Below, one piece after another: positions 9,997-20,862 of a stretch of DNA of 64,000 nt (the stretch's first letter is position 1; every line of letters starts with the position of its first letter). This stretch comes from Persicaria tinctoria. Taxonomy: Eukaryota; Streptophyta; Magnoliopsida; Caryophyllales; Polygonaceae. The DNA lies in assembly GCA_037127255.1 (NCBI GenBank), contig JBANSL010000004.1:9486001-9550000 (forward strand), written 5' to 3'. The notes under the pieces were generated by a model that was not told where the DNA came from, did not search any database, and saw only the letters and a program-made list of their open reading frames with translations. The translations under genes and the position numbers were made by a program.

Positions 9997-10030
9997 AATC
10001 TATCAATCGATCGAGATCGATTGATAGATT
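9997..10030. repeat. Perfect 16-bp inverted repeat
   Basis: AATCTATCAATCGATC (9997-10012), GA, then the exact reverse complement (10015-10030). It lies just inside the GATC-rich leader-like sequence next to the right MULE end. Confidence 0.85.
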
Positions 10031-10480
10031 GATAAGGAACTTGAAAATCTCGGCGATGCTCCCGCTCCCTCGCTCCCTCGTTGAGCGTCGCTTGCTCGCT
10101 CACCAATGGTCAGCGACGCCTGGAAAATAGATGAGATTTCTAAACCCTAGGAAGCTCACCAGTTCGAGTTTCTTATCAATCGATAGGAGGAAGATGGACG
10201 GAATTGATACAGATTCGGCGCCGAAGCCATAGATCTCGACCTCCTCTTCAGATCTCGCCCCGCGCAATAGTTCTGAAGCCATAGATCCGTCAAATTGCTT
10301 CTTGCTCCGCTCCATCGATAGTTCGCTCTCGGATCTCCGAGGAAGGCACGTATCTGAGGAACGGAAAGAGGAAGAGGGAGATCGGAGGAGGAGAAGTGCG
10401 GAGGAGAGAGCGTGTGGAGAGGGAGAGCTGGAGGAGAGAGAAAGGCGCGTGGGAGAGAGGAAGGAGACTTTTATTTAGGA
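10031..10480 (-). other. Leader-like GC-richer segment next to right MULE end
   Basis: Read on the minus strand this is a CT-rich leader followed by an ATG at 10,315 with 71 open codons (MERSKKQFDGSM and on) and a donor-like site. It mirrors the arrangement at 3600-4145, as expected if both lie inside inverted MULE ends. No protein family is recognised. Confidence 0.35.
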
Positions 10481-10689
10481 CATTTTACAAAATTGTCCCA
10501 AAACGTGGACATTTTGCAAAATAAGCCCATTTTCGTAACTATTTTGCAAAATCCCCCATATAAAAAAGCGTGCATACATATTAAACATCAAGTTTTAATT
10601 AACAACGAGTATGAATTGAGCTCCTTACAAAATTGGGCTCAAGGCAGACGCACCTGCTGCCCTTCATAATGGGCCGGGCCTGGGTGAAT

Positions 10690-11330
10690 TAAACCACCAG
10701 TTTTGATCAAAACATTCAATAATTAGATGACATGTAAATTACTTGACCTCTTGCTCAAAAAATAAATCAAATACATATCAATTGATTAAATTGACGATTT
10801 TAAATATGTTTTAAAGTATACGTAGCTATATATTTTAGATTATTTTGAAGCAATGAATATATATAAACTCAAGATATATATCATGTACTCCTTGTTTGAT
10901 AAATTGTTGCTTTTGAAATTTGAATGAACTTATTTTATCTTAATCAAAGTGTGGAAGAATAAACTGTTTCAATTTTATTATGAACTTTAGATGCATAATA
11001 ATTTATATAAATATGATATTATATATTTAAAACTTTATACAGCTCAGCAATATTTAATTCAATCATATCTCATAAAATTCATGCACTGTGAATTTATTAT
11101 ATACATTTTAACATACTAGTATCAAGTTAATGCCCTTCGAATTTTAGATCAATCAACATAAATAAATTAAATTAATCTTTATACGCAAAAATATCAACTA
11201 TCAAGTATGGTAAAATGTCAAATGAGATTTAAATTCATGCATGGCAAATCAATTATAAAATTGTGCAGTCAATCCTATAGGCTCCTATAAAAATACCAAA
11301 ATATTATACCTTTTCTCTTTTAAAAAAAAA
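10690..11330. repeat. Diverged segmental duplicate, copy 1
   Basis: This AT-rich stretch aligns by eye, with substitutions and small gaps, to 13,820-14,530. For example ATCAAGTTAATGCCCTTC with AATCAACATAAA near 11,122 corresponds to ATCAAGTTAATGTCCTTC with AATCAACATAAA near 14,200. The second copy lies directly upstream of the EIL transcript, so this copy is a displaced duplicate of its promoter region. No gene is seen in it. Confidence 0.65.
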
Positions 11331-11639
11331 GTCTAAACTAATCGAAAAAGAAAAAAAAATGCATAGTCATTATAAGTGATAAGATAACCACAAGAAGTGA
11401 TTATGATAAGATAACCACAAAGCTTATAACGTTACTTGTCAACAAAATGCAACTAATGAGAGTATATTTGTCAGTTGAACTTGGTTGGCACGTGTGGTGT
11501 GTGGACGTGCGTCCCCCACGTCGTATGATCTATTGTTATTTAATAGTGACAATCTGGGGTAATCAAATAGGAACGCTGGTAGAAGCCTTTTGATGTGGGT
11601 GTTCTCGAGTTTCATGAGAACGCCCATGTTAATAATTCT

Positions 11640-11900
11640 GGCACATGTGGTTTACATGAGTTAACCCATAAAATCGTAACTAAACTAATATTTTAGTTTG
11701 TTATTTCATTCAACTAAATCCAACAGGTGGAAAACGCTGATTCGAACTAGTTCGAATCTCATGGCCTTAAATGAAACTTTTTCAGATTAATAACGAACCA
11801 TCTTTCCTCATTTAAAAAGACGTTGAATAACAAGAATCATACTAACTTTTACCGTTTGTCGAAACTAGAAATTCTCTCATATACGACTTGCCAATTTTGA
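11640..11900. repeat. Dispersed copy of the 350-bp array unit
   Basis: The segment contains the array phrases GAGTTAACCCATAAAA, AGTTCGAATC, ATAACGAACCATCTTT and CATACTAACTTTTACCGTT in the same order as the tandem array at 24-25.66 kb, but diverged. It lies beside copy 1 of the duplicated segment. Confidence 0.6.
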
Positions 11901-13129
11901 ATATATTCACAAAAAAACTAAAACAATATTTAAATTTGTCATTTTATTAAAACAAAATCAATCAAACAATAATTTATGATTTGCCATTTTTATCGGTCCA
12001 AACACACCATGGTGTGCGTTAGAATTAATGTCGTGTGTTCTAACACCCCAAATAGTAAATTTATACTTCAACTAATGATGAGTATTTTCACCAAAAAAAA
12101 AACTAATGATGAGTATTAGCAGCAAGTACATGTCGTTCCGATAGAGAGTGCGTGCGTCTTTGGCCGAAGGTAGTAAGTAATCAAGCATCATAGCAAAAGC
12201 AATAGTAGTAATAAGGGAAAAGGCATTAAGTAGAGTAATGATTGAAACATAAGTTAATAATGAGACGATAATATAGTTCTACTTATATTCGCAACATAGG
12301 CAATTCCATGATTATCGGGTTGTTAATTTGGTTATACTTGGCTATCTTAATGTCGGTTTGTGCACATAGTTGTATAACTTCCTGATTCGATCACTATCAA
12401 CCTTAAACTTTTGCATGGGGTTCGAGAAGTAATAAGCTAGTCCTTGATCTACATAAGCATATAATTCATGTATATTCGATGTGTCACCTGGTTGTCAGCC
12501 CAACTATTGCATCTGCTAATAATAACATTAAACTATATGTCATTGCTCTTTCATATGCATGAATTCCAACCTGTTCATCAAGATATGTTTGCTACTATAT
12601 CGGATTAATTACAATAGTGGATTTAGCTATAATCACTTAACAACATTGTTTAGCTATCTTAGTGACCAATTAAGAGGAATAAATTGAACAACATAAACAT
12701 GTAAAGAACAAGATTGAGTAACGAATAACCAAATATTCATAAACCAAATATAAACTATAGAATAACATTCAAACAACCTTCGCATGTCCTTAACCTATGC
12801 ATAAAATATAAGCAAAACTATATCAAAGGTTTAGTCGAGCATGACTTACCGAAAATAGCGGAAAAGAGAAAAGCTGTGTGAGAGATGTAAAGTGGTGAGT
12901 GGTGACTGAACGATGTCCGCAGAATGGCTTAGGAGAGTTGTACGTAGTATTAATTTATAGGCACAGGAAACCCTAGGAGTCGAAATTCTTAATGTAGAAG
13001 CGAAGCCCAATGGGCTAGATTCGACCGAGAGAATATCTTTTGGAAACTGCGATCGGCGGGTGCTAATGGGGTAGTGACGGGCGCCGATTCAGCGGGTGCC
13101 ACAATATCTTCAGCGGGTGCCGATCCTGT
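11901..13129. other. Intergenic region, no gene recognised
   Basis: No coding sequence or clear element boundary is visible. A GC-richer patch at 12,990-13,140 repeats GCGGGTGCC three to four times. A TATA-like TTAATTTATAGG at about 12,950 could equally be chance. A solo LTR is possible but no matching ends were found. Confidence 0.3.
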
Positions 13130-13310
13130 GGCCACTTTCATTTAAGGCATGTGATTCGAACCTTAAATGAAACTTTTTCAGATTAATAACGAACCATCTT
13201 TACTCATGTAAAAAAACCGTTTAATAACGAGAATCATACTAACTTTTACCGTTAGCCGAAACTAGAAACTATCTCCTTATACGACTTGCCAATTTTGAAC
13301 ACAACGATCC
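13130..13310. repeat. Dispersed partial copy of the 350-bp array unit
   Basis: The phrases GATTCGAACCTTAAATGAAAC, ATAACGAACCATCTTTACTC and CATACTAACTTTTACCGTTAG match 11,750-11,880 and the array at 24-25.66 kb in order. Confidence 0.6.
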
Positions 13311-13819
13311 AATTAGGAAACCCTATTGGAATCCTCGATAGGGAGTATGAGATCAGCATTGTTACTTGATCTTACATAATTTTAAATAATTTTCTGTTTA
13401 CTTAAAAATTTTATCTTATAATATACACAAAATATCTATTTATTTATATTATACATATAACTTAAATGTAATAACATCGTATAATTTTCTATTAAATGAG
13501 AAAACTTATGAGTTTTAAAAGAGGAACGTACTCATGAGGAAAACTACTAGGAATATAAACTGGGAAAAATTAAATTAAGCAGGATGAGGATTCTTCAATG
13601 GGGATAGAGATCGGGTTGGATAAAGATCGATGGATCGATCTACTCGGTGCAATGTGGACTAAACCATTGTTTTCATAAAAAAAAAATGCATTTTCAATGT
13701 ATGCGAAATCATCGGTTCGCTCTTTATTAATACATTCAAGAAATTGGTAAAATCATTCTGATAATTTTTTTTTTGGTAAAATAATTCCCTTTGGCATCCA
13801 ATTAACACTAATTTTCTTC

Positions 13820-14530
13820 CATTTTAGCAATTAAATAGATGACGTGTAAATTATGTGGCCTCTTATTCAAAAAAATATACCATACCGATCCAATTGATTG
13901 AAAAAGTAAACACTTTTTCTTTTAATTAAATTGTTGCTTGTACAATATTAATGTTTCAAATGAGATATTTTGCACGATTATGAAATTTGAATGAAGTTAT
14001 TTCATCTTAATCCAAAGTGTGTAAGAATAAATTATTTCAATTTTATTTTGAAATTTAGGTGCATAAATCATAATACTTTAAATATGATTTTATTTAAAAA
14101 CACCGCACCTATACAAGTCAACACATAAATCTTTAATTCGATCCTATTCTTATAAAATTATTCATGCATTATGAATTTACATAAATTTCAACATAATAAT
14201 ATCAAGTTAATGTCCTTCAAAATTTAAATCAATCAACATAAATGTATTACATAATCTAAAATATGTCAAAATGTCAAATGAGGAAATTACACACAATGTA
14301 CAGCCAATCTTACACGCTCCTGGTTACTCTAGAGTCAGACGTCGCGTGAGTCCTTACACTCTCTCATATTTCATGATAATTAATCCATCTGTCAATTCGT
14401 CGACCTCTCAAGTTACTGAATAATATGTTGTCCAGTATCTCAAATCCGTTCCTTTATCAAACAAAAATCTTAGACGCTCCTGGAAAAATCCCAAAAATTT
14501 AAACATTTTCTTTTTCCTTTTTTCTTAATC
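13820..14530. repeat. Diverged segmental duplicate, copy 2 (EIL upstream region)
   Basis: Partner of 10,690-11,330 in direct orientation. It occupies the few hundred bases immediately upstream of the predicted EIL transcription start, so its sequences are candidate promoter DNA. The spacing between copies is about 3.1 kb. Confidence 0.65.
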
Positions 14531-14559
14531 TTTTTCCAGAACCCTAACCAGCCAAACCT

Positions 14560-14640
14560 TCCTAATACGCAAATGCTCTTCACCATAAAATGACGTCCTG
14601 GTTCTCAGTCCCAAACACACACAGCACACTGCTCTCCCTT
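14560..14640 (+). promoter_or_regulatory. Probable EIL core promoter
   Basis: An AT-rich upstream stretch gives way here to CACCATAAAATGACGTCC. This has a weak TATA-like CATAAAAT and a TGACGTC bZIP-type element at about 14,590. A pyrimidine-rich initiator and leader (CACACTGCTCTCCCTTC) follows. The start site is inferred from composition only. Confidence 0.35.
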
Positions 14641-14720
14641 CATCCCTCTCCCTCTCCCCAAAACCCTCTCATCCATTGCTGTCTGTGAGAGCGCCGCCGA
14701 CGATAATCGATCTGCTCAAC
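14630..14720 (+). other. EIL 5' UTR exon 1 (predicted)
   Basis: A CT-rich leader ends at a strong donor, CTCAAC|GTAAGG (14,721). The acceptor is TTAATGCAG at 16,454-16,462, twelve to eleven bases ahead of the start codon. The implied 5' UTR intron is 1,742 bp. A leader intron in this position is typical of EIN3/EIL genes. The exon's 5' boundary is approximate. Confidence 0.55.
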
Positions 14721-16462
14721 GTAAGGTATATCTTTCACACATTTCCATGATATATAAGTCTTTCTTTTGTATTTCCTCTCAATCCTTTCTACTGTACGTT
14801 TTAAAGATCGATTCGGTCCCAACTCGTCGGAGGGGTTGCTTTGGTTGTAGATGACGGAGTTATGGATTCATTAGTTCCATTAACTCCTAATCATATATAC
14901 AATCATATATTCATATCGGAGTTAATCCATTTTCCGCAATTTCATTTGAATTTTTATTGTTGCTTTTCAAAATTTCATCTTTCAATCCAGACATCAATAT
15001 ATGTTTGGGGAATTGATATATCAAGCTGAGCTAATCAAGTTCTACTTGGTTAATTAGCTGTTCAATGAAGAGTGAGATTCATTATTTCTTGTGTGTTGGG
15101 CAAGATCTTTTAATTTATTTCTTCTCTCTCTTTTTTTTAAAAAAAATAGAAAAATGAGATTTATATATATGTAAAAAAAATAGTTCAAACATGTATTTGT
15201 TTTTTTAATTACATAAAGCATATATTATATATACATCAATTGGCAGCCAGATTTGAGAAACACTGGATCTACATTTAAGCATATATATTGCTTTTGTTTG
15301 TTGAGCAAATTTGGGTGTTATATATCTGTCGGCGGATTGAAAAACATACGATTCGAAAGAACTTGTGGGTAGTACCTATATATAGGTCCCTTGTTCGAAC
15401 CCCGTAATGGTCGCTCTTTATTTACCTATTCAAGTATTGAAAAACATATGTGTTTTAAACAGGGGTAGTTCATCTGGTTGATTTGGAAATGGATGTGTAT
15501 AAACTGTGAATGTGTTTAGGCTTTTAGATTATGTCAATCCATTAGTGTTTGAAACTCTTTTTTTTTTTTTTTTTTTTTTTTCATTTCGCTCTTTATGACA
15601 TCATTTAAACAATCCATCTTTTTTTTTTATTCATGTCTGTACAGCTCATCTCCATTAAACATATTTTCATTATTTTTTAAAAATTATGTAAAATATCTGA
15701 AATATTATATCTATATATGTAGACAAAAATGAAATATGAATATTACAAATAGGGTTTCCCCCTTTCCTTTTATAATAGTATTTTTAACAAAAACCTCTAT
15801 TTTTTTTTTAAACAAAAACATCGATCTTTATATAATACTCCGTATAATCCATTCAATTTAAACTCCAACCTCTATTTTCTAGCCAAATGCTTCAATTTTA
15901 CGGTGATATTTTATTTTTTGGACCGAAATGCCCTTATTTAATAGAGGGTTTTTCTCCAAGGGCACCATGTATATTGTAGAGTTTTTTTTTATAAAAAAAA
16001 ACCTTTTAAAATTTACAATTTTAAAAATACAAATACTTATTTTATATAATATAATCCATTCAATTAAACCACAAACCACCGAAATGTTCAATTTTCCTAT
16101 TATATTTTATTTTATCAACTGAAATGCTCTTATTTATTTAATCAATTTGCCAATGTCACTGGAAAATTAAAACATTTAGTCATAAAATAAAGATTGGTTG
16201 TTTAATTGAATGGATTATATTATTTAAATATTTTTAATTAAAATTTTAAATTGTATACGGTATTTTATTTGGCCAAAAATAGAGGTTGCTTTTGTTTTAA
16301 TTTTTTTTTAAAAGTGTTTGGTTTTTTTTATAAAAAAACTCTATAATATAAGATGTTTTAAGAAAGAAACCCTTAAAACTTTAAACCGCCCATTGTAGAT
16401 CGATCCACTTCGGCTACAAATCCTCACTGATCTGCTTCTATGATAAATGTTTATTAATGCAG
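14721..16462 (+). other. EIL 5' UTR intron (predicted)
   Basis: The interval opens with GTAAGG and closes with ATGCAG, and is rich in T and in stop codons. It holds a 22-base poly-T (about 15,559-15,580) and a MITE-like set of inverted repeats (15,790-16,330). No small gene is recognised in it. Confidence 0.55.
15790..16330. mobile_element. MITE-like inverted-repeat element in the EIL leader intron
   Basis: AACCTCTATTTTT near 15,793 is inverted as AAAATAGAGGTT near 16,275. Nested inside, TATAATCCATTCAATTAAACC (about 16,048) faces GGTTGTTTAATTGAATGGATTATA (about 16,195), with a third, direct copy at about 15,843. This gives a foldable, AT-rich, non-coding unit. The TSD and superfamily could not be determined. 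Confidence 0.5.
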
Positions 16463-16473
16463 ATCGATCGATA

Positions 16474-18387
16474 ATGAACCCACAAGAATTAGGGATGAAC
16501 TACTTAGGAAACGTGGAGCATGTCCCGCCTCCTCATGTACAAGTACAAGCGGAGGCTGAGCAGCTACTGGAGGAGGCGGCTGCCGCGGCCGCGGAACTCG
16601 ACATCGAGGAGCTCGAGAGCCGGATGTGGAAGGATAGGCTGCTGCTGAAGAAGCTGAAGGAGCAGTTGAAGAACAAACCGGTGAACGAGGCAACTACGGC
16701 AAAGCAACAAGAGATGGCTCGGAGGAAGAAGATGTCAAGGGCGCAGGACGGTATCCTCAAGTACATGCTGAAGATGATGGAAGTATGCAACGCTCAGGGC
16801 TTCGTCTATGGGATCATCCCGGAGAAGGGGAAGCCGGTCAGCGGTGCTTCTGACAACCTCCGCGAATGGTGGAAGGACAAGGTCAGGTTCGATAGGAATG
16901 GTCCGGCTGCCTCCATGAAATACGACTCCGACAACTCGCTCGCCATGTTCAACATCAATGGTAACAATGCAGGTGATTCAAGCCCTACCCATAGCCTGCA
17001 GGAGCTCCAGGACACCACCCTTGGCTCCCTGCTCTCGGCGTTGATGCAGCACTGTGACCCACCGCAGAGGCGGTTCCCTCTAGAGAGGGGGGTGCAGCCG
17101 CCGTGGTGGCCCACTGGGAAGGAGGATTGGTGGTCCCAGCTCGGTCTTCCGGAGGATCAACCACCTCCACCTTACAAGAAGCCTCATGATCTCAAGAAGG
17201 CCTGGAAGGTGTGTGTACTCACTGCTGTCATCAAACACATGTCTCCGGATGTTGCCAAGATTCGGAAGCTCGCTCGTCAGTCCAAGTGCTTGCAGGACAA
17301 GATGACTGCCAAGGAGAATGCTATTTGGGCATCTATTATCAACCATGAGGAGGGTTTGGCTAGACAGATGTACCCTCACTTTGTTCAACCTGCTCCGCCC
17401 CAAACCGGCTCTGTTGTCATCTGTGATGCCGGTGACTATGATGTGGACACCGGCATCCAATTCATGGGGATGCCTAATGCGGTTAAAGGAGAGACGTTTG
17501 AGTTCCCAATCGATTATACGGACAAGAGGAAGCAGCCAGCCGATGGTGGGTATTTTGCGTCGTCAGGAGTCACTAGGAACTTGTATGTTTGTGGTTACTT
17601 TCAGTGCCCTCACAGCAGCTACCTCCATGGCTTTCAAGACAGGAACTCCAGGAACAATCATGAGATGGTCTGTCAGTTTCGGCCCAAGTGTACTCGCTTT
17701 ATGGGATCAACCTTGTTCGGAGGATCTTCAAGAGCTCATCAATCCAACCTACCCATCCCATCTGTGATCAACAACCCTAATGCATTCTCCTTTACCGATC
17801 CCAAGCCAGCTCCGGCACCAGTCATTTCCCAGTCACCATCCTTTACCGAATCCCTGCTGCCTGCACCTCAGTATGTGAACCATTGTTCTTCTTTCAACCA
17901 GCCCAAATGGGTCTCTTCCTTGACTCAGCCAGCGCCCTATGTGAACCATTCCAGCCAGATGAACCAGCCCGGTGCTAATCAGCCAGTCATAGAGATACTG
18001 GATGATGGGGTGAAACTGATTTCAGACCTATTGACAGGCTGTGATTCCTACCCTCAGGAGAAGGGCATGAATCCCGGGATGGTCAATGCAGTGGAGACCA
18101 ACTACCTGCAGCCTCACTCTCAGCAGCAGTTTCAGCTTCAGGCAGGCAGCGGCTTCCCTGGCCATGACGGTATGTTTCGTGACACTCTCAACAATCCGGT
18201 CTATTGCGCAACAAATATGGAGTTTGATCCACCAAGCTCGTTTGGTTCGTCTTATGGGAGTACAAGCACCGGTAACAGTGTGGGTAGCATCCAGTTCAAC
18301 ACTACTTCAACCAACCTTGATCCATCCGATGATCAGTTTTCTATGGATCAGATGCAGAGGCAGGACAATCCCGGCTGGTTCTTTTAA
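16474..18387 (+). CDS. EIL: EIN3/EIL ethylene-response transcription factor
   Basis: The product (637 residues) is a plant EIN3/EIN3-like nuclear transcription factor, the endpoint of ethylene signalling. It binds target promoters such as those of ERF genes and is normally controlled by EBF F-box-mediated turnover (family knowledge). An acidic, Ala-rich N-terminus (about 28-50) precedes the family's DNA-binding region (about 45-300). That region shows [68 protein letters not shown] and a basic stretch [20 protein letters not shown] conserved Cys/His block ([13 protein letters not shown]) lies near 380-410, and the C-terminus is rich in Gln, Pro and Ser. The ATG at 16,474 is preferred: an in-frame ATG at 16,447 lies before the acceptor AG at 16,461-16,462 and would be removed with the intron. 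The coding sequence is intronless, has usual family length and is undisturbed. Confidence 0.93.
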   Translation: MNPQELGMNYLGNVEHVPPPHVQVQAEAEQLLEEAAAAAAELDIEELESRMWKDRLLLKKLKEQLKNKPVNEATTAKQQEMARRKKMSRAQDGILKYMLKMMEVCNAQGFVYGIIPEKGKPVSGASDNLREWWKDKVRFDRNGPAASMKYDSDNSLAMFNINGNNAGDSSPTHSLQELQDTTLGSLLSALMQHCDPPQRRFPLERGVQPPWWPTGKEDWWSQLGLPEDQPPPPYKKPHDLKKAWKVCVLTAVIKHMSPDVAKIRKLARQSKCLQDKMTAKENAIWASIINHEEGLARQMYPHFVQPAPPQTGSVVICDAGDYDVDTGIQFMGMPNAVKGETFEFPIDYTDKRKQPADGGYFASSGVTRNLYVCGYFQCPHSSYLHGFQDRNSRNNHEMVCQFRPKCTRFMGSTLFGGSSRAHQSNLPIPSVINNPNAFSFTDPKPAPAPVISQSPSFTESLLPAPQYVNHCSSFNQPKWVSSLTQPAPYVNHSSQMNQPGANQPVIEILDDGVKLISDLLTGCDSYPQEKGMNPGMVNAVETNYLQPHSQQQFQLQAGSGFPGHDGMFRDTLNNPVYCATNMEFDPPSSFGSSYGSTSTGNSVGSIQFNTTSTNLDPSDDQFSMDQMQRQDNPGWFF

Positions 18388-18760
18388 GCAAATGGTCTTC
18401 GATCATAGCAAAGGGAGAAGTTGGATGTGTGTGTCTGAAGGTAAAAGTTGTTGTTCTAGATTTTCACTCAGATTAGGTAATTCCTCAGTTTAAAGTTTTT
18501 AGTATCCTTAGTTTCGATTCAGTGGATCGACACAGTTTGTTTCGAGACTCTTATATAATGTACTTCACTCAGCTTTGTTGTAGGCATACAGCCATCTATG
18601 TAATGTACATCCAGTTTCTCCCTATCTTAACTGTTTGTGTTCCAACTTTAATCATCCTTTGCACACTCATTTATCTCCTTACTGCTTGTTTTTACGCGGA
18701 TTTGAATTGCACGGTATATGCTTATATGGTTCATAGAGACTTGATCTAATAATCTATGTT
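18388..18760 (+). other. EIL 3' UTR and downstream region
   Basis: T-rich, non-coding sequence follows the TAA stop. TATAATGTAC and repeated TGTAATGTAC motifs (about 18,555-18,606) are plausible poly(A) upstream elements. The cleavage site cannot be fixed. Confidence 0.4.
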
Positions 18761-19040
18761 GCTTTGCTGATAACTTCATTATGTATGATGACATCTTGAT
18801 TGGTATTATTGAATCATTTTGCCCACCTATTCCATGCCGATACATATTTTGCTCAATTTAGTCTTGAATGCATATGAAGTTATGTAGTTACTTTAATGAT
18901 ACATATTTTGAACACGTATATTCGAATGCCAGTGGCTCGGATTCTAACTTTATATTTCTTCTTTGCATTCATCTCCTTTGCTATTTGTCCAACCAAAAGT
19001 AATGTCTTTTTTTTATTATTATTGTCTTTTTGGTGATCCC
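18761..19040. other. Intergenic spacer
   Basis: AT-rich spacer between the EIL gene and the MITE. Nothing recognisable is seen. Confidence 0.4.
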
Positions 19041-19043
19041 TAA

Positions 19044-19303
19044 GAGCATGCACAACCCACACACTCAAATGAGTGTCTTAATATTTTTTAAGAAAAGGAA
19101 ATGAAAATCAGGTGTTTTATGTCGGTACAATTTAATTAGAGATATTTTGCATAGAAAAAAGTGAGAGTTTCTTCTGCGAAACAAACATAAAGAAAGAGAA
19201 TTTTTTTGCTTTCAACTTCTGACATTTTCAGCATTTATTTTTAATTTTCTTTTTTTTTGTTCAAAGTAAGATACTTTCACCGGTGTGTGCATTGCGAATG
19301 CTC
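19044..19303. mobile_element. PIF/Harbinger-like MITE
   Basis: A 260-bp unit with terminal inverted repeats GAGCATGCACAACCCACAC and (inverted) GAGCATTCGCAATGCACAC. It is bounded by TAA on the left and TTA on the right, the TWA target type of PIF/Harbinger elements. The interior is AT-rich and non-coding. It lies about 0.65 kb downstream of the EIL stop. Confidence 0.65.
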
Positions 19304-19410
19304 TTACATGGGTTGAGAGGAAAACACAGAGTTGTCAGTAGGAAGTTGAAATGCTTTTGTAGGAACAGGAAAAGCTTTGGCACAAGTTAGGCAAAGTCAT
19401 AGCTACGAGG

Positions 19411-19561
19411 TGTGAGAATGTAAAGTTGTGTATATTGTATTGATGAATAAGGTATAAATATACAAGGGTACATATCCAGAAAGGATAGAATAGAATCACA
19501 ATAGTTACAATCGGATAGACACAATCCTAGGAGATCACATATTTCCAAGATATGGTTAATA
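19411..19561 (-). repeat. Copia 3' LTR
   Basis: A 151-bp LTR whose minus-strand start is TATTAACCATATC (TA instead of the usual TG, and the same TA in the surviving 5' LTR remnant) and whose end is TTCTCACA. The remnant at 23,616-23,649 is identical over its 34 bases. The LTR directly adjoins CGAGG. Confidence 0.85.
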
Positions 19562-19574
19562 CCCCCCGGCAAGC

Positions 19575-20850
19575 TCAAGGGCGCTGGCGAACTTGAAGCT
19601 TGGACCGTAGCTCACGGAATCGAGCCGTGCCAAGAGGCTTGGTGAAGATGTCGGCGTGTTGATCAGCTGAGGAGACATGACGAACCACTAGATTCCCGTT
19701 CTCGACTTGCTCACGGACAAAGAAGTAGTCTAGTTTGATGTGTTTGGAGCGAGAGCCAATGACGGGGTTGGAGGTCATGAATGTAGCCCCTAAATTGTCA
19801 CACAATATCAGAGGAGCCGATTGCTGAGGACGATGTAGGTCCGCAAGGAGCTGCTGAATCCACAGGAGCTCGACCGTGGTATATGCAAGTGCGCGGTACT
19901 CGGCCTCCGTGCTAGAGCGAGCGACTACCTTTTGTTTCCGTGACGTCCAACTGATGAGATTGGGACCGTAGTAGATGGCAAAGCCATATTGTGATCGCAT
20001 GTCCGATGGGTCAGACGCCCAACCGGCGTCCGAGAATGCCGAAAGGTGAGTGCCGGATGACTGTCGGAAGTGAAGGCCCAAGTCATAGGTGCCTTTTAGG
20101 TACCGAAGAATCCGTTTGACAGCATCCCAGTGAGCCTCCATTGGACGATGCATGAACTGACAGACGCGGTTGACGGCATATGTGATTTCAGGACGAGTGA
20201 TGGTGACATATTTCAGAGCCCCAACCGTCTGACGATAAAGGGTAGGATTGGAGAAATCGGTGCCGTCGTGGGAGAGCCGAGATGAGGAGTCGGCTGGAGA
20301 ACCAATGGGCTTGGCGTCAGTCATTTTAGCGCGAGCGAGGACATCTCGAATGTACTTCCCTTGGTTAAGAAAGAGACCGGAGGAGTCGCGATGAACCTCA
20401 ATGCCCAAGAAGTAGCTCAAGGAGCCCAAATCTCTGAGAGAGAATTGCTGATTGAGGTTCCGAATGAAGGCGTCAATGAGAGACGGCTGAGTGCCTGTGA
20501 TAATCAAATCATCAACATAGACCAAAGCATAGATGGTGACGGTGGGCGAGTGATGAACGAACAACGAGGTGTCGGATTGACATGCATGAAACTGGTTGGC
20601 AATGAAGAACTGTTTGAGCTTGGTGAACCATGCTCGAGGGGCCTGCTTTAGGCCATAGAGAGCCTTGTGGAGGTGACAAACATGACTGGGATGGGCGGTG
20701 TCCACAAAGCCACGCGGCTGTTCCATGTAGACAGTTTCGCGAAGGTCGCCATTGAGGAAGGCGTTGTTGATGTTAAGCTGACGGATGGGCCAATGCAATG
20801 CAGAGGACGAGGCGGACAGTGGTTGGCTTGATGACAGGACTGAAGGTATC
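19575..20850 (-). pseudogene. Copia reverse transcriptase and RNase H
   Basis: This is the C-terminal part of the Copia polyprotein, which copies element RNA into DNA. Visible motifs in order are INNAFLNGDL, GLKQAPRAW, the catalytic YVDD (LVYVDDLIITG) and LGIEVHR. RNase H segments follow with DAGWASDP, SSTEAEYRAL, LCDNLGATF, SKHIKLDYFF and ADIFTKPL. The frame is open from about 20,850 to the stop at 19,575. Upstream, the N-terminal half of the reverse transcriptase lies in another frame, so a shift occurs near 20,860 (just after AKGFHQEE). The catalytic residues are intact, but the polyprotein as a whole is broken. Confidence 0.88.
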
Positions 20851-20862
20851 GAAGTAGTCGAC

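Larger units (their letters stand above)
3510..10558. mobile_element. MULE-like element carrying gene fragments (Pack-MULE type)
   Basis: The two ends are imperfect inverted repeats built on TTTGCAAAATAG and GCAAAATG(G/T)CCACG: left 3510-3600, and right 10,480-10,558 read on the minus strand. Both run into pyrimidine-rich tracts and GATCTG-rich leader-like sequence. The flanks TATAAAAAG (3501-3509) and TATAAAAAA (10,559-10,567) match at 8 of 9 bases, fitting the 9-bp duplication of Mutator-like elements. No transposase is visible. The interior holds exon-like pieces of a methyltransferase and RAD51B, tRNA-like sequences, a repeat-rich 2 kb block and a DUF4283 scrap. The exact termini are provisional because the inverted ends have diverged. 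Confidence 0.55.

Noticed and set aside
16447..16473. EIL start codon at 16,447
   Set aside because: The in-frame upstream ATG lies before the probable 3' splice site (TTAATGCAG, 16,454-16,462) and would be removed with the intron. The ATG at 16,474 matches the family's N-terminal layout.
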